From assembly GCA_905480545.1 (NCBI GenBank), contig CAJQQR010000183.1:1-49465 (forward strand): DNA of 49,465 nucleotides. Direction: 5' to 3'. Under the pieces are notes generated by a model. That model ran no database searches. It saw only the letters and a list, made by a program, of their open reading frames with translations, and was not told the DNA's origin. Numbering within the stretch: position 1 is the first letter of the stretch; each line of letters opens with the position of its first letter. This DNA is from an uncultured Pirellulaceae bacterium (GTDB taxonomy: Bacteria; Planctomycetota; Planctomycetia; Pirellulales; Pirellulaceae). Of this stretch, positions 26,054 through 34,358 are shown in pieces. Position numbers and translations under genes: made by a program.

Positions 26054-29000
26054 TTAGACGCGTCGTTTTTCATTCACGATTGAACGCTCTTGAATAAACC
26101 CGTAAACGAAAACGAAGACTCCGAGAAATAACGCCGGCAACATTGGCAGGAAGACAGCCATGAATTGCACGCTTTTTTCTGTTTCCTTGATGCTTTGCGC
26201 TTCAAGGGATTTCAGTTCTTCAATCGACTCGTCCAATTTAATTTGAAGCTTTTCTTTCGCGTTGTCTAATTTCTTAGCGGCCTCATCTTGCGCAAACAGT
26301 CGCTGAACCGCACGGGCAAGGCCTCGCTCCTTGCTTTGGGCATCTTGCTTCTCGACACCCTCAGCGATTTCTTTGGCCTTCTCCTGGAAATCGCGACGCA
26401 TTCGGTTTTCTTCTTCTAAACGATTGGTCCGAAATTCATCACGTTTTTTATCCATATAAGTCAACGTGCGTTGCCTCGGGTTGCGTGAACGCAATTCCAC
26501 GAACTCGTCTTTCCCACCCAGCGAATCAACAATGTTCATTACAAATTCAACGTTGTCGGGCTTTTGGTTAAGCTGGTCGGCAATTGCAAAGAAAAAGTTG
26601 GTTGCGAAATCGCTATCGGAGATCACCACGGCGTTGATTTCGTTTCCGTCTTGTTTGCGTTGGCCGGAAACACGGACGGCAAAGTGAGCATCTGATAACC
26701 GGTATCGTGATTGTTCCTGTTTCAGCAACTTTAGATCGGCATTTAATTTCTCAATCGCCTTTTCATCGTTCTCTTTTTGGGCCGCCGTTAGTGCTTTTTC
26801 AGTTTCCGCAATCGCCAGTTCAAATTTGTAAAAATTCGGTTGTGGGTCAATTTGATACTGTTCAATTGGCATTTGTTGAAATGCCATTTGCGGCGGCTGT
26901 TTTTTTACAATTTCGTCCCATGGCAATCCTAGCCCGCTTGGTTCGGCACTGATGATTGGTTCGAACAGGAGTTCGGTTGGCTCGACAGGAGACTCGGGTT
27001 CTTTACCTTGAATCGATGCCATCATCTTGTCCGTCTTTGCTTTTTGCTCAGCCGTTTCTTTCACGGCTTTGAAATCTTTCTTTCGCAAAGCACCTGCATA
27101 GAACATTAAAACGTTATCAATTCCGCTCGCAATCACTGATTCCGAATTAAAGGGTTCGAAATCGTACCGGTTTTTGGAATTGATCATCATCGCGTTCGGC
27201 GTTCCAAGCGATGTCGGAATCCCATTGCGTTCTTCACCCAAACTTAATGGAACGGCACCCGGTTCACCGTCAAACGAAAACTCAAATTTCGTATCTTCAA
27301 ATCGAAGCTCATCAAAGGCTCGGTAATTTTGAGCAGCGATAGTTGGGTAAAAAGCGCGTGCTTGGCGGTCCGGCGTGCCACCACTGGGAGGACCACCAAA
27401 TGGACTTGGCTGGGGTGGCTGGCCTTTGATGGTAACGTCTTTGTTAATTCCGTCCCATTCCAATTGCAGCGCGTCAAACAGTGTTTTGCAATCGTTGTTT
27501 TCAGCTCCACTGCGAGTGAATCCGTTCGCGCCGGCAACCATTCGTTGAGCTGGCGTATCGAGAACCTGTCCCGGAGCTTGAGGCAAAATGGAAAATGGAA
27601 AAATGTGGAGTGCATCCACCGTCATGACCGTGGGGTTTCCAGCGTCCATGTATTTCACAAGTTCATTTTGAGTGGAAATGGAAAGCAATGACGCGCGAAA
27701 TACAAGTAATACGTCGGGAACACGAACCTTGGGAGCATTGGTTGTTTCCGCTCCTTTGGATTCGCCTTCTGTTTCTTTCGTTTCAGATTGCTGTTCGAGA
27801 ATTTTGGATAGGTCGTCGGTTGTAACACGGACAACGTCGTACCGTTTTTTTAGTTCAATGACAAAGCGGTGGTTCAGCGAAAAGCCACCATCAATACCAA
27901 GGAAATTCGCATCTGATTCAAGCACACCCAACCGAATTTTGCTGTCCAGCACTCCCGTGGTTCCAATTGCACGAGTCAATTCGTACTCAAGCGGTGTACC
28001 GGGTGTGATTTTGGGGATCTTCGTATCGCCACTGGGACTCGAAAATTTAACGCCCATGTAAACGTCTTGTCGAATTTGCCGTCCAGCAACTTCGGAAATG
28101 TGGTCAATTGCTTCAATTCCAATTGATTTTGCTTCACGCTCGGAATCAGAGTTTGCTACCACATTAATCACTCTCAATTCGATTTCACTACCGCCTCGTT
28201 GCGAATACTGACGAAGCAAGCGAAGCAAGCGTTTCTTTACCGGAACATATTCGGTTGGGACTTCATCACTGACATAAGCCTGAATTTCCACACGTCGTTT
28301 ATTGCCACTGGCATCGATAGTTGCAATTGTTTTTTGCGACAATGAATTGACCCGCTGCATTGTCAAATCAAGTTCGGTATCGACATAACTGCCCGCTTTG
28401 GAGGCAAGGAAGTAAAGGCTGCCAAATAAAACCAAAATGCTGGCGACCTGGACACCAAACAATGCGTACATTTTGTTTTCCTCACCGGATGACCAGTGTC
28501 TACGAGTGATCACCACATAGTTGAGGAACAAACCAATATGCTTCAGAAACACGAAGTACAGCACGTTGGAAAGTCCGATCGTTCCTTCGCCAAATTCACG
28601 CAATTGCCAGCCGATGGAAAGTCCCTGAAGGAACTGGTTTTCGGGTGATAATGCACCGACGAATACAGGAAGTGAACAAAAGAACGCCCCCAGAACAAAC
28701 GCAACCGTCGTGTTCGATGTGAGCGACGATGCAAACATTCCGATACTGAGCAGGGCAGACCCGGCAAGCAGATAACCCACGTAAGTCGAAAATATCGCAC
28801 CCCAATCCGGTGATCCAATTGTGGCCAGTGCAACCAATTGAGTCAGGGAAAAGGCTAATGCGGCCGCGTAAACTACGACCACAGAAATGTACTTGCCCAG
28901 CAGGATTTCCAAATCAGATGCCGGTAACGTAAACAGGATCGCATCGGTTCCTTGCTTTTTTTCATCAGACCAAACGCCCATTGAAATCGCGGGAATCAGG

Positions 29001-29194
29001 AAAAGCAATAACATTGGATAAGCATTGGTGAGCTGATCCAATGTCGCCAGGTTTTCCCCGAAAAACTTTGGCCCGAAAGCAATGATGCCGCTAACAACGA
29101 CGAAAACGACAATGAACAGGTAACCAATAACACTCGTGAAAAATGTTTTGATATTCCGCGAGGCAATTGCGGTAATTACATGCGGTCGAAACAT
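26054..29194 (-). CDS. Fused ABC permease and auxiliary protein (GldF-GldG-like)
   Basis: This large membrane protein joins two parts that are separate genes (gldF, gldG) in Bacteroidota. Residues ~1-260 carry about six membrane spans typical of ABC-2 permeases (MFRPHVITAIASRNIKTFF, PMLLLFLIPAISMGVWSDEKKQGT, a marker of this class). A GldG/ABC_transp_aux region follows (~280-900) and would lie outside the cytoplasm, with SQRGGSEIELRVINV and DVLLVFRASLLSI. A C-terminal coiled coil (~930-1010) and a last membrane span (FMAVFLPMLPALFLGVFVFVYGF) end the protein. ATG-29194 is chosen because it begins the conserved MFRPHVITA; an upstream ATG at 29266 gives a non-conserved extension. It sits between the ATPase gene and the DUF4340 gene. 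The substrate is unknown; in Flavobacterium the homologous proteins are needed for gliding motility. Confidence 0.92.
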   Translation of the reverse strand: MFRPHVITAIASRNIKTFFTSVIGYLFIVVFVVVSGIIAFGPKFFGENLATLDQLTNAYPMLLLFLIPAISMGVWSDEKKQGTDAILFTLPASDLEILLGKYISVVVVYAAALAFSLTQLVALATIGSPDWGAIFSTYVGYLLAGSALLSIGMFASSLTSNTTVAFVLGAFFCSLPVFVGALSPENQFLQGLSIGWQLREFGEGTIGLSNVLYFVFLKHIGLFLNYVVITRRHWSSGEENKMYALFGVQVASILVLFGSLYFLASKAGSYVDTELDLTMQRVNSLSQKTIATIDASGNKRRVEIQAYVSDEVPTEYVPVKKRLLRLLRQYSQRGGSEIELRVINVVANSDSEREAKSIGIEAIDHISEVAGRQIRQDVYMGVKFSSPSGDTKIPKITPGTPLEYELTRAIGTTGVLDSKIRLGVLESDANFLGIDGGFSLNHRFVIELKKRYDVVRVTTDDLSKILEQQSETKETEGESKGAETTNAPKVRVPDVLLVFRASLLSISTQNELVKYMDAGNPTVMTVDALHIFPFSILPQAPGQVLDTPAQRMVAGANGFTRSGAENNDCKTLFDALQLEWDGINKDVTIKGQPPQPSPFGGPPSGGTPDRQARAFYPTIAAQNYRAFDELRFEDTKFEFSFDGEPGAVPLSLGEERNGIPTSLGTPNAMMINSKNRYDFEPFNSESVIASGIDNVLMFYAGALRKKDFKAVKETAEQKAKTDKMMASIQGKEPESPVEPTELLFEPIISAEPSGLGLPWDEIVKKQPPQMAFQQMPIEQYQIDPQPNFYKFELAIAETEKALTAAQKENDEKAIEKLNADLKLLKQEQSRYRLSDAHFAVRVSGQRKQDGNEINAVVISDSDFATNFFFAIADQLNQKPDNVEFVMNIVDSLGGKDEFVELRSRNPRQRTLTYMDKKRDEFRTNRLEEENRMRRDFQEKAKEIAEGVEKQDAQSKERGLARAVQRLFAQDEAAKKLDNAKEKLQIKLDESIEELKSLEAQSIKETEKSVQFMAVFLPMLPALFLGVFVFVYGFIQERSIVNEKRRV

Positions 29195-29363
29195 AAATGA
29201 ATGATACTCCGTAAATTCTGACAATTTGAGAATAATACTGGTCTGTTTATCTTGGATCGCCAACAACGTTTTGGCGATGTTCGGTTTCTAAAAGAGGTGT
29301 CCGTTTTGAATCGGAACCCGTTTTGGAATGCCGAATGCAATCAAATGATTGAGCTGAACGTTT

Positions 29364-30143
29364 TTAAACGTTGCTTGTCGCATCAAATTCGGTCAGCTGA
29401 TGAAATGTTTGCTCAATCGGGCTCTCACCGCTTGTCGATGTATCCTTGGAGTCAAGAATGGATGACATTTCGGTAGTTGCACCGTTGAATCGAATTTGGC
29501 CGCGATTGATCACAATGACATGGTCACAAACTTTTTCTACTTCCTGCAAAATGTGCGTTGAGAGAAGGACGGTTTTCGTTTGCCCCAAGTCACTGATCAA
29601 CTGGCGAATTCCCACCAATTGATTCGGATCGAGACCACTTGTCGGCTCGTCAAGGATCAAAACATCGGGATCGTGCAGTAAAGCTTGAGCCATCCCAACG
29701 CGTTGACGAAAACCCTTGGAAAGTTTGGAAATGCCCTTGTGCCAAACCTCACCTAAGTCGCATTTATCCGCAACGAATTCGATGCGATCTTTTAATTGAA
29801 CACCGCTCATCCCGCGAACCTTACCTAAGAATCGTAAGGAGCTGCTGGGAGTCATTTCGTTGTACAAGGGACCGTTTTCAGGCAAATATCCGATCCGCTC
29901 GCAAGCCGGAATTCGATCGGTAGCAATATCGAAACCTGCGACTCTTATCTTGCCGCTGGTTGGTGCTTCAAATCCGGTCAACAACTTCATTGTCGTCGAC
30001 TTTCCAGCACCATTGGGCCCCAGAAACGCGCAGACTTGGGCACGAGGTACTTCGAATGAAATGTCCTTCACTGCCGCGAAAACGCCGTAAATCTTACTGA
30101 GGGAATTGACCTCTATCATCAAGTCGGAAGAATTGTCCGTCAT
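29364..30143 (-). CDS. ABC transporter ATP-binding protein, GldA-like
   Basis: This is the cytoplasmic ATPase of the export-type ABC system encoded by the next two genes. From ATG-30143 (MTDNSSDLMIEV) it is 259 aa with Walker A GPNGAGKST, Q-loop region GYLPENGPLYNEMT, ABC signature LSKGFRQRVGMAQALLHDP, Walker B VLILDEPTSGLDP and switch His in LLSTHILQEVE. All motifs are intact. The frame stays open upstream to 30299, but that part encodes a repeat-derived non-conserved stretch, and an AGGA ribosome-binding site lies 8 nt before 30143. There is a 169-bp gap to the permease gene. The EVEKVCDHVIVINRGQIRFNG ending is the usual drug/GldA class of ABC-2 ATPases. Confidence 0.95.
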   Translation of the reverse strand: MTDNSSDLMIEVNSLSKIYGVFAAVKDISFEVPRAQVCAFLGPNGAGKSTTMKLLTGFEAPTSGKIRVAGFDIATDRIPACERIGYLPENGPLYNEMTPSSSLRFLGKVRGMSGVQLKDRIEFVADKCDLGEVWHKGISKLSKGFRQRVGMAQALLHDPDVLILDEPTSGLDPNQLVGIRQLISDLGQTKTVLLSTHILQEVEKVCDHVIVINRGQIRFNGATTEMSSILDSKDTSTSGESPIEQTFHQLTEFDATSNV

Positions 30144-30151
30144 TTCAATTT

Positions 30152-30155
30152 TCCT
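30152..30155 (-). promoter_or_regulatory. Ribosome-binding site deciding the gldA-like start
   Basis: AGGA on the minus strand, 8 nt before ATG-30143. It favours this ATG over the longer frame that reads through the heptamer repeat. Confidence 0.55.
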
Positions 30156-30227
30156 GAGTTTGGCATGAGATGAAACCAGAATGACTCTTTCATTACATGA
30201 TTTAGTTGACGCATAGCTTGATTGCCT

Positions 30228-30262
30228 GGGGCATGGGGCATGGGGCATGGCGCATGGGGCAT
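30228..30262. repeat. Heptameric tandem repeat (GGGGCAT)5
   Basis: Five consecutive 7-bp units occupy 30228-30262; four are GGGGCAT and the fourth is GGCGCAT. It lies about 85 bp upstream of the gldA-like start codon. It resembles the heptanucleotide short tandem repeats (STRR, ATGCCCC type) known from cyanobacterial intergenic DNA. Confidence 0.85.
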
Positions 30263-30749
30263 CGGTGTGATGTTTGCTCAAAAGGGCAACGCAGATCATT
30301 TGATCCGGTAGCTCTAACGCCGATTTTTGGTTTGTTCTGAATCCCGTTCAACGTCGCCTCGAAACAGAAATCAGCCAAATCTCAATGTTGCCTTGCCTAA
30401 CTAAGATCTTGCAAAATTTTTTGAGTTGGTTGGCGAAAAAGTGATTAATCCGTACAACCGTCGAATTCGGAAAACGGTATTATATCCTCCCGAGTTTTGC
30501 TTCAAAGTACCCATTGGGATGTCGCCGAAAATCACGAACCGAGGTTACAGATACGACCGGCATTCATATTGGTTTGTTGCGATAGGTCCATTGCCCGATC
30601 ACTGACGGAATCGTCTGTGATTCAAGCCGTCAAAATCGGCCCTTCCGGGTACTTTGAGGATAATCGTTGCTTGTCTGACCGATTAGTTGACAGTGTTTTG
30701 AGCCGCCATTAGTATCTCAAGGTGAGCGGAACCAATTCTTTTTTCGGCG

Positions 30750-30780
30750 GAATTTAAGGATTTCCCTCCTTTTCGAATTC
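30750..30780 (+). other. Leader hairpin upstream of the eight-gene operon
   Basis: GAATT (30750-30754) pairs with AATTC (30776-30780), and AAGGA (30756-30760) with TCCTT (30767-30771), around a 6-nt loop TTTCCC with a small internal loop. It ends 26 bp before the TTG start of the first gene. It might affect mRNA stability or translation. Confidence 0.3.
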
Positions 30781-30795
30781 TTGCGTCGCGAGCAT

Positions 30796-30799
30796 AGGA
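30796..30799 (+). promoter_or_regulatory. Ribosome-binding site supporting a TTG start of the toroid protein
   Basis: AGGA lies 7 nt before TTG-30807. The frame is closed by TAG at 30795-30797, so no upstream ATG is possible, and the signal peptide begins immediately after this TTG. Confidence 0.55.
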
Positions 30800-30806
30800 C
30801 AGGCTA

Positions 30807-32480
30807 TTGCGTAATTCAAACTTGAAGATCTTATTTCTTCTTTCCATTTTGGTGGTAACGACCTCGTCAATTTCTGTGGCAAATTTGAAGGCTCAAGATG
30901 AGCTCATCACGCCAGACAGTGAATTTGTTCGAAAGATGGTCCGCCCGGCGATCAATTACCTCATTGGGTATCGGACAAAGCCAGAACGTGATTTTGGTTC
31001 GGATGCCTTGCTGGGTCTAGCAATCTACAACGGTGAGTTGCGACTAGGGAAAGAGCCCTATGAAATTAAGCAAATCCCTGTTTTGAAGGAAATCTTGAAC
31101 ACCGTTCAGGGTGCCGTGCAAGATATGAGTACCGATGGTGAACGAACGATCTATGCGGCATGCGTTTCAGGTTTGCTGTTGGCCGAGGTCGATTCAGTCA
31201 AATACGCTGCCGAGATCGAAAAAGTCCTCACGGTTCTCTACAACCGTCAAGCTCCGCACGGTGGCTGGGGGTATACGAAAGAGCCGGCGGGCGACGTTTC
31301 ACAAACTCAATATGCGAGTCTATTTCTCTGGCTTGCGAAAAACAAGGATTTTCAGGTCAAGGCATCGGCTGTTGAGGGTGCAATCAAATATCTGATCGGA
31401 GTTCAGCGTGGATCAGGCGGTTTCCCATACAAGGGAGAGCCCGGGAAGGCTGGCGGAAACACCGCCGATACGCACTCTTTGACCGCTGCGGGATTAGGTA
31501 GTCTTTATCTTTTGGGTGATGCTTACGGTTTGCATGGTGGTGACGATGTCAAAAAGAAGCGTGCCGTTGATGGACTTCTTCCGCCGAGCGTATCTGTTTT
31601 TGTTGCTCAAGATCCTAAGAAGAAAAAGGGAGCCAGTCCGCCGCGATTCATCAACGGCTTCGACGCAGCGAAAGCCAAGGGAGATGCATGGTTCCGAAAT
31701 CGATTTACCGTCAATCCTGCCGTGTGGACCTATTATTACTTGTATGGTTTTGAAAGGTATTCATCTTTCAAAGAGCGTGCAGACAGAATTGCCGCCAATC
31801 CGTCGCCGTTTTGGTATGCCGAAGGCGCGAAATTCCTGAAAAGCAAACAGGATGGCAATGGGTCTTGGATGACCGAGAATGGCGCGGAAAAAGTTCGCGC
31901 ACATTCTACCTGCTTCGCAATTCTTTTTCTTGTCCGAAGCACCCAGTTGCTGATTCCTGAATCCGTAGGCGTTATGGAAACAGGGATGCAGGGGCTTCCA
32001 GAAGAGGGGCCCATTTCGCTGCGAAATGGTCGAATCATGAATCAGACGTTCAATCGTGATTTTGGTGACGTGATGGCCATGATTGAAACGGGGAAAGATA
32101 CCGATTGGCGTGCGTTTGAAACCACTTTTGATTCGTTGGTATTGGATTCGAATAAAAAGTCTCGTGCCGTACAGTTGGTGACGCTTCGAAAGATGGTTGA
32201 GCATCCCAATGCTGATGCAAGACGTGTGGCCGTAAAATCGATTAGCAAATTCCGCGACTTTGATAACATCAAGTTTTTGATTTATGCCTTATCCGATCCA
32301 GAGCCAGATGTTGCCCGCATGGCGAATGATGGTCTTCGTTTTATCAGCCGAAAATTCAACTCAAAAAAGATTTCGGATAAGCCAAACAAGCAGGAAATTG
32401 AAGCGCTGACCAAATATTGGACTGATTGGTTTATGACGGTCGACCCTAACGGAACTCTTTTGGAAACGGACGACAATTAA
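30807..32480 (+). CDS. Exported prenyltransferase/squalene-oxidase-repeat (alpha/alpha toroid) protein
   Basis: This 557-aa secreted protein is the first gene of the eight-gene operon. It starts at TTG with a signal peptide (LKILFLLSILVVTTSSISVANLKAQ). Residues ~45-390 show squalene-cyclase-like repeats, with QAPHGGWGYTKEP (QW-type motif), TQYASLFLWLAKN, GVQRGSGGFPY and QDGNGSWM. Neither the DxDD motif of squalene-hopene cyclases nor prenyltransferase metal ligands are visible, so it is probably a non-enzymatic binding or scaffold toroid. The C-terminal ~120 residues contain HEAT-like helices (RRVAVKSISKFRDFDNIKFLIYALSDPEPDVARMA). Planctomycetes have many such exported toroid proteins of unknown role. 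It sits 54 bp before the next gene. Confidence 0.87.
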   Translation: MRNSNLKILFLLSILVVTTSSISVANLKAQDELITPDSEFVRKMVRPAINYLIGYRTKPERDFGSDALLGLAIYNGELRLGKEPYEIKQIPVLKEILNTVQGAVQDMSTDGERTIYAACVSGLLLAEVDSVKYAAEIEKVLTVLYNRQAPHGGWGYTKEPAGDVSQTQYASLFLWLAKNKDFQVKASAVEGAIKYLIGVQRGSGGFPYKGEPGKAGGNTADTHSLTAAGLGSLYLLGDAYGLHGGDDVKKKRAVDGLLPPSVSVFVAQDPKKKKGASPPRFINGFDAAKAKGDAWFRNRFTVNPAVWTYYYLYGFERYSSFKERADRIAANPSPFWYAEGAKFLKSKQDGNGSWMTENGAEKVRAHSTCFAILFLVRSTQLLIPESVGVMETGMQGLPEEGPISLRNGRIMNQTFNRDFGDVMAMIETGKDTDWRAFETTFDSLVLDSNKKSRAVQLVTLRKMVEHPNADARRVAVKSISKFRDFDNIKFLIYALSDPEPDVARMANDGLRFISRKFNSKKISDKPNKQEIEALTKYWTDWFMTVDPNGTLLETDDN

Positions 32481-32494
32481 TAACGCGATTAGTG

Positions 32495-32500
32495 TATAAT
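32495..32500 (+). promoter_or_regulatory. Possible -10 element of an internal promoter
   Basis: A perfect TATAAT lies 35 bp before the ATG at 32535. The best upstream partner is ACGACA (32470-32475) with a long 19-bp spacer, so this is only a candidate secondary promoter inside the operon. Confidence 0.25.
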
Positions 32501-32534
32501 ATCGCATGGAACAGAGAATTTTACGGGCCCGAAA

Positions 32535-33440
32535 ATGAGTACAACCACCGGTTCTGATCGGTCGTTCGCCGATTCGTTCGGCGAAAAATCGAAAACTGCT
32601 GTTAGTCGATACGATTTAGTATCCGGCTTTCTTGTTGCAGCAGTTGCGTTGCTTGGGTTCATCGTTGGACTGATGGCGCTTCTATTCTTTCTCAATATGG
32701 AATGGGAAAAGAAACCCACGGCAGAGATGTTCGTGTTCGACGATCTCGCTGGTTTCGAAAATCCAGAAGGGATTGCTGAGGACTTTGAAGAGCCAGGCGT
32801 TGAGGAGCTTGCCGACGTGGAAGAACCACAGCTTGCCGATGCGTTAGAGATGGTAACCGACGCCGTATCAACCACTCGCGCCGCTCTTGAGGCGGTTGAT
32901 GGCACCGCGGCGCAAATGGGAACGGGTAAAGGACTGGGTGATAAACGTCAGAGTGGTGCTGGCGGTGGAGGAACCGGTAAAGGCAACCCCTTCGAGAAAT
33001 GGGTGGTTCAGTACAGTACAAAAAGCAAATCACAATACGCCTCGCAGCTGGACTATTTTGGCGTCGAGATCGGCTCCCTCAGTAAAACGTCATCGTTAAT
33101 TGAGTACGCTTCGAAGCTGACGGGTGCGAAGCCATTGTTGAAAAAGGGCACTCGTAAAGATGAAAAACGGGTCCTTTTCAAAAAGCCTGATAACAGTCCG
33201 CTTACACGGTGGGACAAGCAGTTTTTAACCAAGGCTGGCGCTCGAACCAATAACAGATTGATCCTGAATTTTTATCCCGAAAAAACAAAGCAACTGCTGC
33301 TGACACGTCAAAAAGCACGTCTCAAAAAAGACCAAAAACAATTTGAAGATGTGAAACGTTGTGTGTTCATTGTGCAATCGACTGGTGGGAAATTTGATTT
33401 CATGATTCCACCGGGTTCCGCTGGAATTACTTATTTTTAG
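32535..33440 (+). CDS. Single-span membrane protein of unknown function in ExbB/ExbD operon
   Basis: I do not recognise the family. The protein (301 aa) has a short cytoplasmic N-terminus, one strong membrane span (~27-52: SGFLVAAVALLGFIVGLMAL), then an acidic stretch (~60-110, rich in Glu/Asp), a Gly-rich hinge (GAGGGGTGKGNP, ~140-151) and a basic C-terminal domain (~152-301) ending FDFMIPPGSAGITYF. The layout (N-in span, extended linker, folded periplasmic domain) is similar to TonB or TolA, and its position directly before ExbB would fit that role, but no TonB sequence motif is visible. It lies 54 bp after the toroid gene and 66 bp before exbB. Assignment as a TonB-like partner is inference only. 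Confidence 0.85.
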   Translation: MSTTTGSDRSFADSFGEKSKTAVSRYDLVSGFLVAAVALLGFIVGLMALLFFLNMEWEKKPTAEMFVFDDLAGFENPEGIAEDFEEPGVEELADVEEPQLADALEMVTDAVSTTRAALEAVDGTAAQMGTGKGLGDKRQSGAGGGGTGKGNPFEKWVVQYSTKSKSQYASQLDYFGVEIGSLSKTSSLIEYASKLTGAKPLLKKGTRKDEKRVLFKKPDNSPLTRWDKQFLTKAGARTNNRLILNFYPEKTKQLLLTRQKARLKKDQKQFEDVKRCVFIVQSTGGKFDFMIPPGSAGITYF

Positions 33441-33506
33441 ATGTGTGTTGTGGAATCGATCTGATCTCCCTGTTACCTCAAAACTCTTTTCGCTTAGAAC
33501 TAATTT

Positions 33507-34220
33507 ATGGAACTAGCCGACTTATTTATTTTCGCGCAGGAACTTGACTCCGCAGCCGAAGGCACAAAGATGTCCGGCTCGGAAAAGTTGTTTATGATCC
33601 TTGGCAACATCATGTATGTCTGCTTGGCGTTAATCGCTTTGTGGGGATTCTTTTGCTGCATCATGGTTTGGACGCGAGTCTCTCAAAAACGGTTCCGTGA
33701 TGAAGCTGAACAAGGTGAGTTCCTCGATGCGATTGCCGAGCCCATGCGGCAAGGCGATTTTGATACCGCGATGGCGATCGGCGATGGTGACCCCAGGGCA
33801 ATGTGTCAGTTGACAACTCTTGCTATTGAGAATCGGCATCTTGGCTTTGAAAAGGTGAAGTACCTGGTGGCTGACAGATTTCAACGTGATGTTCTGGCAG
33901 ACCTGGAATTCCGGTTGAGCTGGGTGAACACCGTGATTAAAAGTGCTCCGATGGTCGGGCTTTTGGGAACGGTAATGGGAATGATGGGAGCGTTCGCAAA
34001 GCTGGCTGAAATGGAGGGCGTTGAAGCTGCGGTTCTTGCGAAAGACATTCAGTTCGCGTTGATTACCACGGCATGCGGTTTGACGATTGCGATTCCGTTG
34101 GTTTTGGCGACGGCCAGTATTAACATCCGGATTCGAAAGATGGAAGATGTTGTTACGGCTGGAATGAATCAGTTCTTTGAAATGTTCCGTGAGGTAACGG
34201 ACAATCAAAAGGTTGGCTAA
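33507..34220 (+). CDS. exbB: ExbB/TolQ/MotA family proton channel protein
   Basis: This 237-aa inner-membrane protein forms with ExbD a proton channel that energises an envelope process. It has three membrane spans as in ExbB/TolQ: ~27-52 (EKLFMILGNIMYVCLALIALW region), ~140-165 (SAPMVGLLGTVMGMMGAFAKL, the family signature) and ~176-205 (FALITTACGLTIAIPLVLATA). The cytoplasmic loop between spans 1 and 2 is of usual size. The gene symbol reflects family membership, not demonstrated TonB function. It is followed by two ExbD genes. There are 66 bp before it and 138 bp after it, so the operon is a little looser here. Confidence 0.93.
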   Translation: MELADLFIFAQELDSAAEGTKMSGSEKLFMILGNIMYVCLALIALWGFFCCIMVWTRVSQKRFRDEAEQGEFLDAIAEPMRQGDFDTAMAIGDGDPRAMCQLTTLAIENRHLGFEKVKYLVADRFQRDVLADLEFRLSWVNTVIKSAPMVGLLGTVMGMMGAFAKLAEMEGVEAAVLAKDIQFALITTACGLTIAIPLVLATASINIRIRKMEDVVTAGMNQFFEMFREVTDNQKVG

Positions 34221-34358
34221 TATCTCGGGCGGTCGTTTGCATTGGCATACGTCAGTAACGTCTAATCGTGCACTTCGTCGTTGCAAATGTTTGGTAACGG
34301 TCGGATGTAGCGGCACATTTTAAATCTTTCATTCGGTTCTTATTAAGCCAAATTAATT

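Larger units (their letters stand above)
30144..30806. other. 663-bp divergent region between gldA-like operon and the eight-gene operon
   Basis: This must contain promoters in both directions. It holds the GGGGCAT heptamer repeat (30228-30262), a hairpin GACGG-AATC / GATT-caag-CCGTC (30604-30631), and a two-part hairpin just before the toroid-protein gene (30750-30780). Small frames here are not protein-like. No promoter could be fixed with confidence. Confidence 0.55.

Noticed and set aside
33630..34316. 228-codon minus-strand frame under exbB
   Set aside because: Antisense shadow of a conserved membrane protein; His/Arg-rich composition without family features.
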